Origin: JAFLCL01 sp964502175
Lineage (GTDB): Bacteria > Myxococcota_A > Polyangia > Polyangiales > Sandaracinaceae
Assembly (NCBI GenBank): GCA_964502175.1
Contig: CAZCVE010000012.1
Coordinates: 1 to 64,000 of the forward strand
Direction: 5' to 3'
Length of the DNA: 64,000 nt
Shown: in pieces, positions 15,691 to 23,661 of the stretch
How the letters are laid out: each line of letters opens with the position of its first letter
Numbering within the stretch: the first letter of the stretch is position 1
The notes under the pieces: generated by a model
The model's input: only the letters and a program-made list of their open reading frames with translations
Database searches by the model: none
Told to the model about the DNA's origin: nothing
Position numbers and translations under genes: made by a program

Positions 15691-17724
15691 ATGTCCGTCG
15701 ACCCCGAGCGTGAGAGCGCGCCTCCTGCCAGCGCGCCACCCGACGCGCACGCGCCCACGGCGCTCGCGGAAGAGGATCGTCCGTCGCGTCGCGAGGTGAC
15801 GCTGATGGGTCGCAAGGGCGCGACGCCACGATCCGAGCGACCCGTCGAGCTGCGCACGAAGAAGGACGAGAAAGACGAAGGCTCGCTGCCCCTCGGCGAG
15901 CTCGTCGGCGATCGCTACAAGCTCGTCGCGCACGTGGGCGCGGGCGGTCAGGGCGAGGTCTGGCGCGCCGAAGACGTCGTGATCTCGGGCCACGTCGTGG
16001 CGCTCAAGATGCTGTTCGCGCGCGCCAACACGGACGCCGATCGGGACATGCAGCTGCGCGAGCTGCGCATGCTCGCGAGCGTGAGCCATCCGTCGGTCGT
16101 GCAGTTCAAGGATCACGGCTGGCTCGGCGGACGCCTGTGGTTCGTGATGCCTTGGTACGAAGGCAAGGACCTCGACAAGTCACTGCCGCTCGGACGCAGC
16201 GAGGCGCGACGCATCTTCGAGCAGGTCGCGGGTGGCCTCGCGGCGGTGCACGCGAAGGGCCTGCGTCACCAGGACATCAAGCCCTCGAACATCTTCCTCG
16301 CGAAGATCGCGGGGCTCGAGGACACGCTGCCCATCCTCCTCGACTTCGGCGTGGCCGCGACCGAAGACGAGATCCTCGTCGCCGGCTCGCCGCAGTACTT
16401 CGCGCCCGAGCTCGCCGCCGGATGGCCCACGCCGTCGCCCGACGTAGGACCCGCGGCCGACGTCTTCGCGCTCGCGCTCTCGCTGCGCCTGGCGCTCGAT
16501 CCAGACGGCGTGCCCGAGGTCGGCGCCTTCGATCGCGAGTCGCTCGAGCGCCGCGCCAAGACGCCGATCACGCCACCTAGAGGGCCCGGCCTCGCGTTCC
16601 TCGCGCCGTACTTCGAGCGCTGGCTCTCGCTCGATCCCGACGAGCGTCCGACCGCCGCCGAGCTCGTGCGCGAGGTCGCGGTGCTCACCGAGCCCGAGGA
16701 GCGCGCCGTCGAGCGCTCGCGAACGATCCGACGCGTCGCGCCGTGGGTGATCGTCGGCGTCGTGCTCGCGACGGTGGGCGGGATCTGGGGCTGGGAGCAG
16801 GTGATCTCGGCCCGCAAGGCGCAAGCCGCGGAGCTCACCGAGCGCCTCGAGGCGGAGCAGCGTGTCCAAGAAGAAGAGCAGCGCGCCGAGCAGCTCGGCA
16901 GCGCGCTCGACGATGCGCTCGCGCGCGTCACCGCGTCGTCCGAGCGGACGAGCGCGGCGCTCAACCAACTCGACGAGGCCGAGGCCGAGATCGCGAGCGC
17001 GCAAGGCAACGCCGCGCAGCTCCGCACCGCCCGCGATCGTCTGCACTCCGCGCTCGAAGAGGCGCGCACGCACGCCGAGGCGCAGCAGACGGCGCTCACC
17101 GAGGCGCACGGCGCGATCACGCGGCTCGGCAGCGATCTGGCGACCGCACGTCGACAGCTCGACGAGACGCGGACCGAGCGCGACGGCCTGCGCACGCAGA
17201 CAGACACGCAGCGCACGCAGCTCGATCAGCAGCGCGCCCAGCTCGAGACGCGACAGACGCAGCTCGATCAGCAGCGCGCCGACCTCGAGGCGCGGCAGGC
17301 ACTCCTCGATCGGTCGCGCGCAGACCTCGACGCGATGCGCGCCGAGCGCGACGCCGCGAACACCGCGCGCAGCACCGCCGAGAGCGAGCGAGACGCAGCC
17401 CGCGCGAGCCTCGAGTCGCAGCGCGCCGAGACGCGCGCCGCCGAAGCGGAGGCGACGCGTCTTCGCGCCCAGCTGGCGAACGCAGCGAGCGGATCTGGCA
17501 CTGGATCTGGCAATGGATCTGGCACTGGATCGGGATCGGGCGGTGGATCGACAGGCAGTGGATCGACGGGCGGTGGATCGACGGGCAGTGGATCGGGATC
17601 GACGTCGAGCGATGGCCCGCCGACGACCACGAGCATCGATCCCGCCACGGGCGCGCGCGCGACGGGCGGCGTCGTGATCCGTCCGCGCACCGAGGCCGAC
17701 GGCGTCCCGAGCACCACGCCATGA
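15691..17724 (+). CDS. Ser/Thr protein kinase with periplasmic coiled coil (non-RD)
   Basis: A 677-residue Hanks-type kinase. The glycine loop GAGGQGEV is at 83-90, the ATP lysine K106 in VALKML, the catalytic loop HQDIKPSN at 193-200 and DFG at 218-220. The usual HRD arginine is Gln and the activation segment to APEL is very short, so activation-loop phosphorylation is unlikely to control it. One membrane helix (about 350-369) is followed by about 220 residues of Gln/Arg/Glu-rich coiled coil outside the membrane, then a Gly/Ser/Thr repeat (encoded at 17490-17612) and a short tail. The stop overlaps the next start (ATGA), so kinase and secreted protein are made together. Confidence 0.87.
   Translation: MSVDPERESAPPASAPPDAHAPTALAEEDRPSRREVTLMGRKGATPRSERPVELRTKKDEKDEGSLPLGELVGDRYKLVAHVGAGGQGEVWRAEDVVISGHVVALKMLFARANTDADRDMQLRELRMLASVSHPSVVQFKDHGWLGGRLWFVMPWYEGKDLDKSLPLGRSEARRIFEQVAGGLAAVHAKGLRHQDIKPSNIFLAKIAGLEDTLPILLDFGVAATEDEILVAGSPQYFAPELAAGWPTPSPDVGPAADVFALALSLRLALDPDGVPEVGAFDRESLERRAKTPITPPRGPGLAFLAPYFERWLSLDPDERPTAAELVREVAVLTEPEERAVERSRTIRRVAPWVIVGVVLATVGGIWGWEQVISARKAQAAELTERLEAEQRVQEEEQRAEQLGSALDDALARVTASSERTSAALNQLDEAEAEIASAQGNAAQLRTARDRLHSALEEARTHAEAQQTALTEAHGAITRLGSDLATARRQLDETRTERDGLRTQTDTQRTQLDQQRAQLETRQTQLDQQRADLEARQALLDRSRADLDAMRAERDAANTARSTAESERDAARASLESQRAETRAAEAEATRLRAQLANAASGSGTGSGNGSGTGSGSGGGSTGSGSTGGGSTGSGSGSTSSDGPPTTTSIDPATGARATGGVVIRPRTEADGVPSTTP
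17490..17612 (+). repeat. In-gene tandem repeat GGATCKGGC.../GGATCGACGGGC, Gly-Ser-Thr linker
   Basis: Degenerate 12-15 bp repeats built on GGATCTGGC and GGATCGACGGGCAGT encode GSG/GSTGS runs near the end of the coiled-coil kinase. All units are multiples of three, so length changes would stay in frame. Confidence 0.85.
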
Positions 17725-18464
17725 GCCGCGACCCGCAGGCCGCGCGCTCGCGACGACGCTTCGTCGGCATCGTCGCGTTGCTCGGCAGCGTGCTCACCGC
17801 AGGGCTCGCGCTCGCGCAGACACCACCGCCCATCGCCCGCTTCGATCTCGGCGGTGGCGTCGCGGTCGTGCGATGTCCGATGCCGCCCACGGCGTGGGAG
17901 CCGCCGCAGTGCTGGCAGCCCGAGGGCTTCACGTTCGGACGCTACGGCGTGCTGCGGCTGGCGCGCTCCTTCGCGCGCGCACCGATCGGCGGCCCGCTCC
18001 ACGGTCGCCTCTTCGCCGCCGTCCCCGACAACCCGAGCCAGCTCGGCGCCGCGCGCATGGCGCCGGTCGTGTTCACCGACGATCTCGGCGCCACCTGGGG
18101 CGAGTCCGAGTGGGATCCCGCGGTCGGCGCGGGAGGCCAAGGTGCCTTCAGCCCGCTCGCGATCGCGATCGATCCCGACAGCACGCGCGTCGTCGCCGTC
18201 GGCGAGTACGCGCGCTTGTGGGTGAGCACGGACGGCGGCGCGGCGTTCGTCGAGCGCCGACGCGGCGGCCAGACCTACGTGGCCGTCGAGACGCTCGGTC
18301 GCGCGATCGTGATCACCGACACCGACGGACGTGTGTGGTCGACGACCGACGACGGCAGCTCACTCCGCTCGGTCACCAGCGACCGCAGCGCGACGGTCAC
18401 GCGAGAGACGGACGCGATCGTCGTCCGCCACCGCAGCCGCACGATCCGCATCGCCGCCCGCTGA
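17721..18464 (+). CDS. Secreted BNR/sialidase-like repeat protein coupled to kinase
   Basis: A 247-residue exported protein. Its ATG overlaps the kinase stop. The signal peptide (FVGIVALLGSVLTAGLALAQ) ends before TPPPIARF. The mature part has short repeats such as FTDDLGATWGES, VSTDGGAAFVER and STTDDGSSLRS, close to the Asp-box of BNR and Ycf48-like beta-propellers. Two cysteines (CPMP and CWQP) could form a disulphide. No catalytic site is evident. The coupling suggests it may be a ligand or partner for the kinase's extracytoplasmic coiled coil; that is inference. Confidence 0.7.
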   Translation: MSRDPQAARSRRRFVGIVALLGSVLTAGLALAQTPPPIARFDLGGGVAVVRCPMPPTAWEPPQCWQPEGFTFGRYGVLRLARSFARAPIGGPLHGRLFAAVPDNPSQLGAARMAPVVFTDDLGATWGESEWDPAVGAGGQGAFSPLAIAIDPDSTRVVAVGEYARLWVSTDGGAAFVERRRGGQTYVAVETLGRAIVITDTDGRVWSTTDDGSSLRSVTSDRSATVTRETDAIVVRHRSRTIRIAAR

Positions 18465-18478
18465 CCCCTACGCTCGCC

Positions 18479-18497
18479 GACGCGCCCAGAGGAACGC
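18479..18497. repeat. 19-bp direct repeat, copy B of the tlyA 3' end
   Basis: GACGCGCCCAGAGGAACGC is identical to 19714-19732 inside the tlyA 3' end. On the minus strand it encodes AFLWAR in both places; here it continues RRA and a TAG. Together with copy A it brackets the acyltransferase gene. Confidence 0.75.
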
Positions 18498-18501
18498 GTG
18501 C

Positions 18502-19650
18502 TCAGCGCGAGCCCCACGACAACGCCAGCTCGTGGCTCGGGGACTCCACGCACTCGTACATCACCAGGCAAGCGAGGACGACGGCGGCGAGCACGCCGAG
18601 GTAGCCGAGCACGGAGGCGCCGAGCCCCAGACCGAGCAGCACGGTCAACACCGGCCAGTGCACGACGTACAGCGAATAGCTGCGGTCTCCGACGCGAGAG
18701 AGCAGCTTCCACGCACCCGTGGGCTGCGCGGGCACGAACGGCTCGCGCAGCGCGAGCGTCAGGAACGCTGCCGTGACGAGCGCGAGGGCAGCGCTCGCGA
18801 TCAGATGAAAGCCCGAGACATGGAGCACGACGTTGCCGACCTTCGACACGACGAGATAGGCGGCCGCGGCGACGAGCCAGCGCCGCCACGTCAGCCATTC
18901 GCGCACCCGGCTCGGACGCTCGGAGAACGCGAGCTCGGCCGCCCATGCTCCGAACCACCAATAGAGCAGAAGGGCCCAGAGGTTGCGCTGCGCCCACACC
19001 AGGTCAGGGTGGGCCAACCGCATGACGCCGACGTTGGCGACGTAGACCAGCGAGGTTGCCGCGAAGACGGTCCCCCAGGACGCGCGCTTCAGCACCGCGA
19101 GACCCAATGGATAGACGGCGTAGAGGAGACACTCGACGATCACGGTCAGGAGGATGTGGTTGCCGAGGGGGGCCTCCAGCGGGAGCACCCCCGAGACGAG
19201 CGTGAGATTCTGGACTGCGTTCGTCGCGACCTGCGGAGCCGTGGTGGGGTTCGTCGCGCATTCCGAAGCGATGCCGAGCGCCATCGCCGCGAGGAGGACC
19301 GGATAGATCCGCACCGCGCGACGAATCGCGTAGCGACGGAGGTCGAACGACGACGCGCCGCGCTTGGCTACGGTCATGTGGATGCAGAACCCGCTGAGCA
19401 CGATGAAGACGATGACCGCGCCGTGCAGGCCACCGTTCGACCACAACGTCCAGCGCAGGGCCGTGTGGTATGCGTCGATGACCGCGTGCTCCCACGTGCC
19501 CTCCGGGAGTGGGTTGCCCATGTGCGTGAGGAGGACGGTGCCCGCGGCGATGGCGCGCACCACGTCGAGGACGTCGTGCCGACGCTCGGCGGTCGCGGGC
19601 TCGCGGCGGACAGCCCGCTCCCCGCCTGCTGCGGGCTGTTCGTCCGTCAC
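18502..19650 (-). CDS. Acyltransferase family 3 (OafA/YrhL-like) membrane protein
   Basis: A 382-residue integral membrane O-acyltransferase starting at GTG. Family hallmarks are readable: LDVVRAIAAGTVLLTHM with the conserved histidine, then FIVLSGFCIHM, YAIRRAVRIYP (the RxxR motif), and about ten hydrophobic helices ending with YSLYVVHWPVLTVLLG. Such enzymes acetylate or acylate surface polysaccharide or lipid sugars. The gene is framed by 19-bp direct repeats that copy the end of the neighbouring tlyA, suggesting acquisition as a cassette. There are no polysaccharide genes next to it, so its acceptor cannot be guessed. Confidence 0.85.
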   Translation of the reverse strand: MTDEQPAAGGERAVRREPATAERRHDVLDVVRAIAAGTVLLTHMGNPLPEGTWEHAVIDAYHTALRWTLWSNGGLHGAVIVFIVLSGFCIHMTVAKRGASSFDLRRYAIRRAVRIYPVLLAAMALGIASECATNPTTAPQVATNAVQNLTLVSGVLPLEAPLGNHILLTVIVECLLYAVYPLGLAVLKRASWGTVFAATSLVYVANVGVMRLAHPDLVWAQRNLWALLLYWWFGAWAAELAFSERPSRVREWLTWRRWLVAAAAYLVVSKVGNVVLHVSGFHLIASAALALVTAAFLTLALREPFVPAQPTGAWKLLSRVGDRSYSLYVVHWPVLTVLLGLGLGASVLGYLGVLAAVVLACLVMYECVESPSHELALSWGSR

Positions 19651-19702
19651 CCGTGCGCGTGTAGCACGCGCAGCACCGCGCGTTCGACCGTCACGCGCTC
19701 GC

Positions 19703-20461
19703 TCAGATCGTCAGACGCGCCCAGAGGAACGCCTCGACGTTGCCCTCGGGCCCGGGGAGCACCGAGTCGCGGATCGCCTCCACCTCGAAGCCGAGCGCGC
19801 GCGCGTCTTCGGCGACCTTCTCGATCGCCGCCGCGCGAACGGCCGCGTCGCGCACCACGCCCTTCTTCAGGTTCGTGGGGCCGACCTCGAACTGCGGCTT
19901 GATCATCGCGAGCAGGCGTCCGCCCTCGCGCGAGTCCGTCGGCGCGCGGAGCACGGCCTTGGCGGCCGGGAGCAGCTTGCCCATGCCGATGAACGACGCG
20001 TCGATCACCACGAGATCGATCGGCTCGGGCAGCGAGGTCTCGTCGAGCGTGCGTGCGTTCACGCGATCCATCACCACGACGCGCGGGTCGCGCACGAGCT
20101 TCTCGTGGAGCTGCGCGTGACCGACGTCGATCGCGTACACGCGCGACGCGCCTCGCTGGAGGAGGCAGTCCGTGAAGCCGCCCGTGGAGGCGCCGAAGTC
20201 TGCGCACACGAGGTCCGTCGGCACGATCGCGAGCGCGTCGAGCGCGCCCTCGAGCTTGAGGCCACCGCGCGAGACGTAGGGGATGTCGTCGCCGCGCAGC
20301 GTGACGTTCGCGTCGAGCGCCACGGTGTCGCCGGCCTTGTCGATGCGCTGCTCGCCGAGGAACACCTTGCCCGCGAGGATCACCGCGCGCGCGCGCTCGC
20401 GGCTCGGCACGAGCCCACGCTCCACGAGCAGTACGTCGATGCGGGTCTTCTTCGCGCTCAC
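19703..20461 (-). CDS. tlyA: TlyA family rRNA 2'-O-methyltransferase / hemolysin-like
   Basis: A 252-residue cytoplasmic enzyme. An N-terminal S4 RNA-binding domain (RIDVLLVERGLVPSRERARA and YVSRGGLKLEGAL) is followed by a Rossmann methyltransferase with the SAM loop DFGASTGGFTDCLL. Family members methylate ribose 2'-OH groups of C1409 in 16S and, in some species, C1920 in 23S rRNA, which affects capreomycin sensitivity. The start is GTG at 20461, overlapping the upstream methyltransferase stop (GTGA). The C-terminus is AFLWARLTI; its last coding part is duplicated at 18479-18497. Confidence 0.88.
   Translation of the reverse strand: MSAKKTRIDVLLVERGLVPSRERARAVILAGKVFLGEQRIDKAGDTVALDANVTLRGDDIPYVSRGGLKLEGALDALAIVPTDLVCADFGASTGGFTDCLLQRGASRVYAIDVGHAQLHEKLVRDPRVVVMDRVNARTLDETSLPEPIDLVVIDASFIGMGKLLPAAKAVLRAPTDSREGGRLLAMIKPQFEVGPTNLKKGVVRDAAVRAAAIEKVAEDARALGFEVEAIRDSVLPGPEGNVEAFLWARLTI
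19714..19732. repeat. 19-bp direct repeat, copy A within tlyA 3' end
   Basis: Identical 19 bases to 18479-18497; encodes AFLWAR on the minus strand near the tlyA stop. Distance between copies is 1235 bp and the acyltransferase gene fills the interval. Confidence 0.75.
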
Positions 20462-21696
20462 GGCTCGCGCTCGTCGTGGCCTCTGCTGCGCTCGTCGGGA
20501 GCTCCGGTGCGCTGGCGCATGATCGCGACCTTCAGGCCGCCGAGATCCGTGAGGAGCGCGCTCTCGAGCGGAACGCCCGTGGCGTACGCGAGCTTGCGGT
20601 CGTGCGCGGCGATCGTGAGCGTGGCGCCCGAGATCGATCGCACGAGCGAGCCGATCGCGCCGTAGAGCGGGCGCAGATCCATGTGGTGGCTGTCCTCGGC
20701 CTCGAGACGCCCGCCCCACGGCGGGTTGGTGACCACCTGCACGTCCCTCGTGACGCCGAGGGCACCGAGCGCGTCGCGCGTCGTCGACAGCGGCCCCACC
20801 TCGAGGCGCACCAGCTCGCTCACGCCCGCGCGCTGCGCGTTCTCGCGCGCCGCGGCGACCGCGCGCGGATCACGATCGCGACCGACGATCACGGGCGCGT
20901 CGGTGCGCATGCGCGCGCGCGCTGCTTCGCGCGCCTCTCCGATCAGGGTTCCGTCGTCGAGCGCCGTGCGCGTGAGCGCGAAGCTCCGCTCGAGCCCCGC
21001 GGCGTGTGACACCGCGAGGCGCGCCGCCTCGATCACCAACGTGCCCGAGCCGCACATCGGGTCGACGAGCGGCCGCTTGCGATCCCAGCCGGAGGCCACG
21101 ACGAGCGCGCGCGCCAGATCCTCACGGATGGGTGCACGGTACGGATCGAGTCGGTAGCCGCGACGGTGGAGCGGCGACCCGGCGACGTCGATCGAGATCG
21201 TGCAGCGGTCCTCGAACAAGCGGACGTTCACCGTCACGCTCTCGTCGCCCTCGGCCTCGGGCGGATCGTCGCCGAGGCGCTCCGCGATCGCGCGGTACAC
21301 GCGCTCCTCGATCGCGCCCGTGTGATAGAGGCGCGAGCGCTGAGCGTTGGCGCGCACGCGACGCGGGACGTCGCGACGAAGGAACCCCGACCACCCCAGG
21401 CGACCGACGTGTCCCTCGAGCACGGCGAGGTCTCGCACCGGGAACTGCGCGACGCGGACGAGCACGTGCGCGCCGAGCGCACACCGCACGAGCACGTGCG
21501 CGAGCTCCTCGCGGTCACATCCGATCTCGACACCGCCGGGCACCGCCGTCGGCTCGTGCTTCGGATCCTCGCGATCGCCGAGGATCGCCCCGAGCTCCGT
21601 GGCGAGCAGCGGCTCGAGGCCGGGCGCGCACGAGACGAACACCGAGAGGCGTCCCTTGCTCTTGTTTGCCTTCGGATCGCGGGCCGGGTCGTTCAC
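20458..21696 (-). CDS. THUMP-domain class I SAM RNA methyltransferase (RlmL/Trm14-like)
   Basis: About 412 residues from the GTG at 21696. An N-terminal ferredoxin-like/THUMP region (VFVSCAPGLEPLLATEL, then RAPIREDLARALV) leads into the methyltransferase with DPMCGSGTLVIEAA as SAM motif I and NPPWGGR as the catalytic N-P-P-Y/W motif of N2-guanine or N6-adenine RNA methylases. It resembles the N-terminal half of RlmL, which makes m2G2445 in 23S rRNA. It overlaps both the preceding small frame (GTGA) and the downstream tlyA. The frame stays open upstream to about 21798 with strongly coding-like third positions, so the true start or an ancestral extension may lie there. Confidence 0.82.
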   Translation of the reverse strand: MNDPARDPKANKSKGRLSVFVSCAPGLEPLLATELGAILGDREDPKHEPTAVPGGVEIGCDREELAHVLVRCALGAHVLVRVAQFPVRDLAVLEGHVGRLGWSGFLRRDVPRRVRANAQRSRLYHTGAIEERVYRAIAERLGDDPPEAEGDESVTVNVRLFEDRCTISIDVAGSPLHRRGYRLDPYRAPIREDLARALVVASGWDRKRPLVDPMCGSGTLVIEAARLAVSHAAGLERSFALTRTALDDGTLIGEAREAARARMRTDAPVIVGRDRDPRAVAAARENAQRAGVSELVRLEVGPLSTTRDALGALGVTRDVQVVTNPPWGGRLEAEDSHHMDLRPLYGAIGSLVRSISGATLTIAAHDRKLAYATGVPLESALLTDLGGLKVAIMRQRTGAPDERSRGHDEREP

Positions 21697-21875
21697 GGCG
21701 CGAGGTCTGACACGCGCACCGCCTCGGTGCTCCCGCGCTGTGGCGCGCTCGTCGTTGCGCTCGACGAGATGGATGGTGGCGCCGAGCGCGCGCTCCACGA
21801 CGCCGCACGCGTGAGCTCGTGCGGCACGTGCAGCCGCTCACCGCTGCGCGTCGCGACGACGAGGAGGTCGGCCAT
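21693..21875 (-). CDS. Small unknown protein, or frameshifted leader of the methyltransferase
   Basis: A 60-codon frame beginning MADLLVVATRSGERLHVPH. Its stop overlaps the GTG of the THUMP methyltransferase (GTGA), which supports it as a coupled gene. Only the first 25 or so codons have the strong GC third-position bias of real genes here. After that the bias moves to the methyltransferase frame, where VERALGATIHLVERNDERA reads well. A frameshift near 21800 in a once longer protein is therefore possible. No family is recognised. Confidence 0.35.
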   Translation of the reverse strand: MADLLVVATRSGERLHVPHELTRAASWSARSAPPSISSSATTSAPQRGSTEAVRVSDLAP

Positions 21876-21895
21876 CGCTCAGCGCGCCTCGTCGG

Positions 21896-22984
21896 TCACC
21901 GCGAGCCCTCGAGCACGCGCGTGCCGCCCGTGCCGCCCATGGCAGGCGCATACGGCCCGGTGATCTCGAGCGCTTGGATGGGCCCGTCGTAGAGGGCCGC
22001 GAGGCCGACGTCGATGCGGAAGACGCGTCCGTCGCACGCGTGCGTGATGCCGCCCTCTTGCACGGTGTGGCCGATCACCATGCGCGACGCGCGCACGGTC
22101 TCGAGCGCCTGCGCGAGCTGCGCGCAGCTCTCCGGCGTGTCTTCGACGGCGTAGCCGCGGTGCCAGATCGGGCTCTCTTCGCTCGCGAGCAGCGGCGACA
22201 TCGGACCCTCACCGAGAAAGAACGCGCGCGCCGCCTGGTTGATCGCGTCGAGGCCGACCGCCGCGGCCGCGGGCGTGAGGCCGCCGTGGAGGAACACCGT
22301 GTCTCCCACGATGACGACGGTGTTGCGCGCGGCGAACTGTCTCGCGATCGCCGAGCGCGGCTCGAACGCAGCGCCGCGCCCGCGCTGGGTGCTCGGCAGC
22401 CGTCGTGCCTCACGCCCCGCTTCGTCGCGATGGCGCGCGTAGTCGCGGAAGCCATCGGGCGTGACGTAGCGAAAGTCGAGCTGCGCGTTCATCACCTCGT
22501 GGTTGCCGTTGAGCGCCACGAAGCGTCCGCCCGCCTCGCTCGCCTCGCGCTCGAGCTGCGTGACGAGCGCGAGGATCTCGGGCTCGTCGTCGCCGCGATC
22601 GAGGAGGTCTCCCGTCTGCACCACGACGAGGGCACCACCGCTCCAGTGATCCGCCACGTCGATGGCGCCCGCGGTGCGCAGCGCCTGCCGGAACGCGCTC
22701 ACGTCGCCGTGCACGTCGCCGATCGCGACGAGACGCGCGGGCATCGGGTAGCTCGACGGCGGCAGCGGCGGCACGTCGTCGATCGGTCGCGATCGCTCGG
22801 GCGTCCGCGCCTCGGCAGCGGGCTCGGAGGTCTGCTCGGCGCGCGACCCACGACGCGACGCCGGCTCGTCGGTCGAGCCCGAGCAACCGCTCGAGTTGGC
22901 GACGAGCGAGACGAGCGTGGACGCGAACACGAGCGCGTGGGGCCCGCGCGCCGTGATCGGAGGAGGTGTGCTTCGAGAGGACAC
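21896..22984 (-). CDS. Metallophosphoesterase (PPP-like) lipoprotein
   Basis: A 362-residue exported phosphoesterase of the calcineurin/PPP superfamily. The metal-binding blocks are complete: GDVHGD at 89-94, GDLLDRGDDE, NGNHE, then HGG and a late GHT. It most resembles Shewanella-like (Shelph) Ser/Thr phosphatases. A GTG start gives a signal peptide with a probable lipobox ending SSGC (C34), followed by a Ser/Glu/Arg-rich linker, so the domain should sit outside the inner membrane. It is divergent from the stress protein gene (98 bp) and 20 bp upstream of the small frame and methyltransferase. Confidence 0.8.
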   Translation of the reverse strand: MSSRSTPPPITARGPHALVFASTLVSLVANSSGCSGSTDEPASRRGSRAEQTSEPAAEARTPERSRPIDDVPPLPPSSYPMPARLVAIGDVHGDVSAFRQALRTAGAIDVADHWSGGALVVVQTGDLLDRGDDEPEILALVTQLEREASEAGGRFVALNGNHEVMNAQLDFRYVTPDGFRDYARHRDEAGREARRLPSTQRGRGAAFEPRSAIARQFAARNTVVIVGDTVFLHGGLTPAAAAVGLDAINQAARAFFLGEGPMSPLLASEESPIWHRGYAVEDTPESCAQLAQALETVRASRMVIGHTVQEGGITHACDGRVFRIDVGLAALYDGPIQALEITGPYAPAMGGTGGTRVLEGSR

Positions 22985-23082
22985 GACGCTACGCGTAGCG
23001 CGCCACGCGGCCCCTCGTCATCCGCGTTCGATGCGCGACCGCTGGATCGGGCCTTGCTGCGTCTCCCTGCGGAGGAACCGCC

Positions 23083-23655
23083 ATGGACAGCCAACATCCC
23101 CGCTACCGCATCGTCGTCGGCCACGATCTCGAGGCCGCCGGAAGTGACGCTCTCGATCACGCGGCCGCGCTCGCGCGACGCATGGAGAACGCGGAGATCC
23201 ACGTCGTTCACGTGGTGCCGGATCCCTCGTCGGCGCGGAGCGGAATCGCCGAGAACGATCGCCGTCTCGACGAGGCGCTCGAGCAGCTGCGCAGCCGCGT
23301 CACGGACGCGCTCGCGCTCGACCGTGGCCTGAGCGCTCACGCCCACGTGCGCTTCGGCGCCCCAGTCGAGACGATCGTGCAGGTCGCGGTCGACTACGAC
23401 GCAGACGTCATCGTCGTGGGCACGCACGGACGCACGGGCCTCGATCGACTGGCCAGCGGCTCGGTCTCGGCGGAGCTCGCGCGCGTCGCGCCGCTGCCCG
23501 TGCTCGTCGCCCACGCGAAGGACTTCACGCAGCACCCCAAGACGCCGCGCCCGGACAGCCTTCACCCCGGCGAGCAGCTCCACGACGCCGAGCGGCCTCT
23601 CAGCGCCGTCGTGATCTCGCCCGATCGCACCCCGCACATCGCTGGTCTGGTCTAA
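23083..23655 (+). CDS. Universal stress protein (UspA family)
   Basis: A 190-residue cytoplasmic protein with an excellent ribosome-binding site (GGAGGAACCGCC before ATG). The single Usp domain starts YRIVVGHDLEAAGSDALDHA. It has the ATP-binding pattern G-x2-G-x9-G-S: GTHGRTG (113-119) and SGSVS (125-129), so it is of the nucleotide-binding type. About 45 extra C-terminal residues rich in Pro/His are unusual for the family. It converges on purL with a seven-base gap. Confidence 0.9.
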   Translation: MDSQHPRYRIVVGHDLEAAGSDALDHAAALARRMENAEIHVVHVVPDPSSARSGIAENDRRLDEALEQLRSRVTDALALDRGLSAHAHVRFGAPVETIVQVAVDYDADVIVVGTHGRTGLDRLASGSVSAELARVAPLPVLVAHAKDFTQHPKTPRPDSLHPGEQLHDAERPLSAVVISPDRTPHIAGLV

Positions 23656-23661
23656 CCGGCG

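Noticed and set aside
17490..17612. CRISPR-like repeat array
   Set aside because: The repeats are short, contiguous, in frame and encode a Gly-Ser-Thr linker; there are no spacers.
18331..19902. 523-codon plus-strand frame opposite the acyltransferase
   Set aside because: Antisense to a clear membrane protein gene; composition is charged low complexity without any motif.
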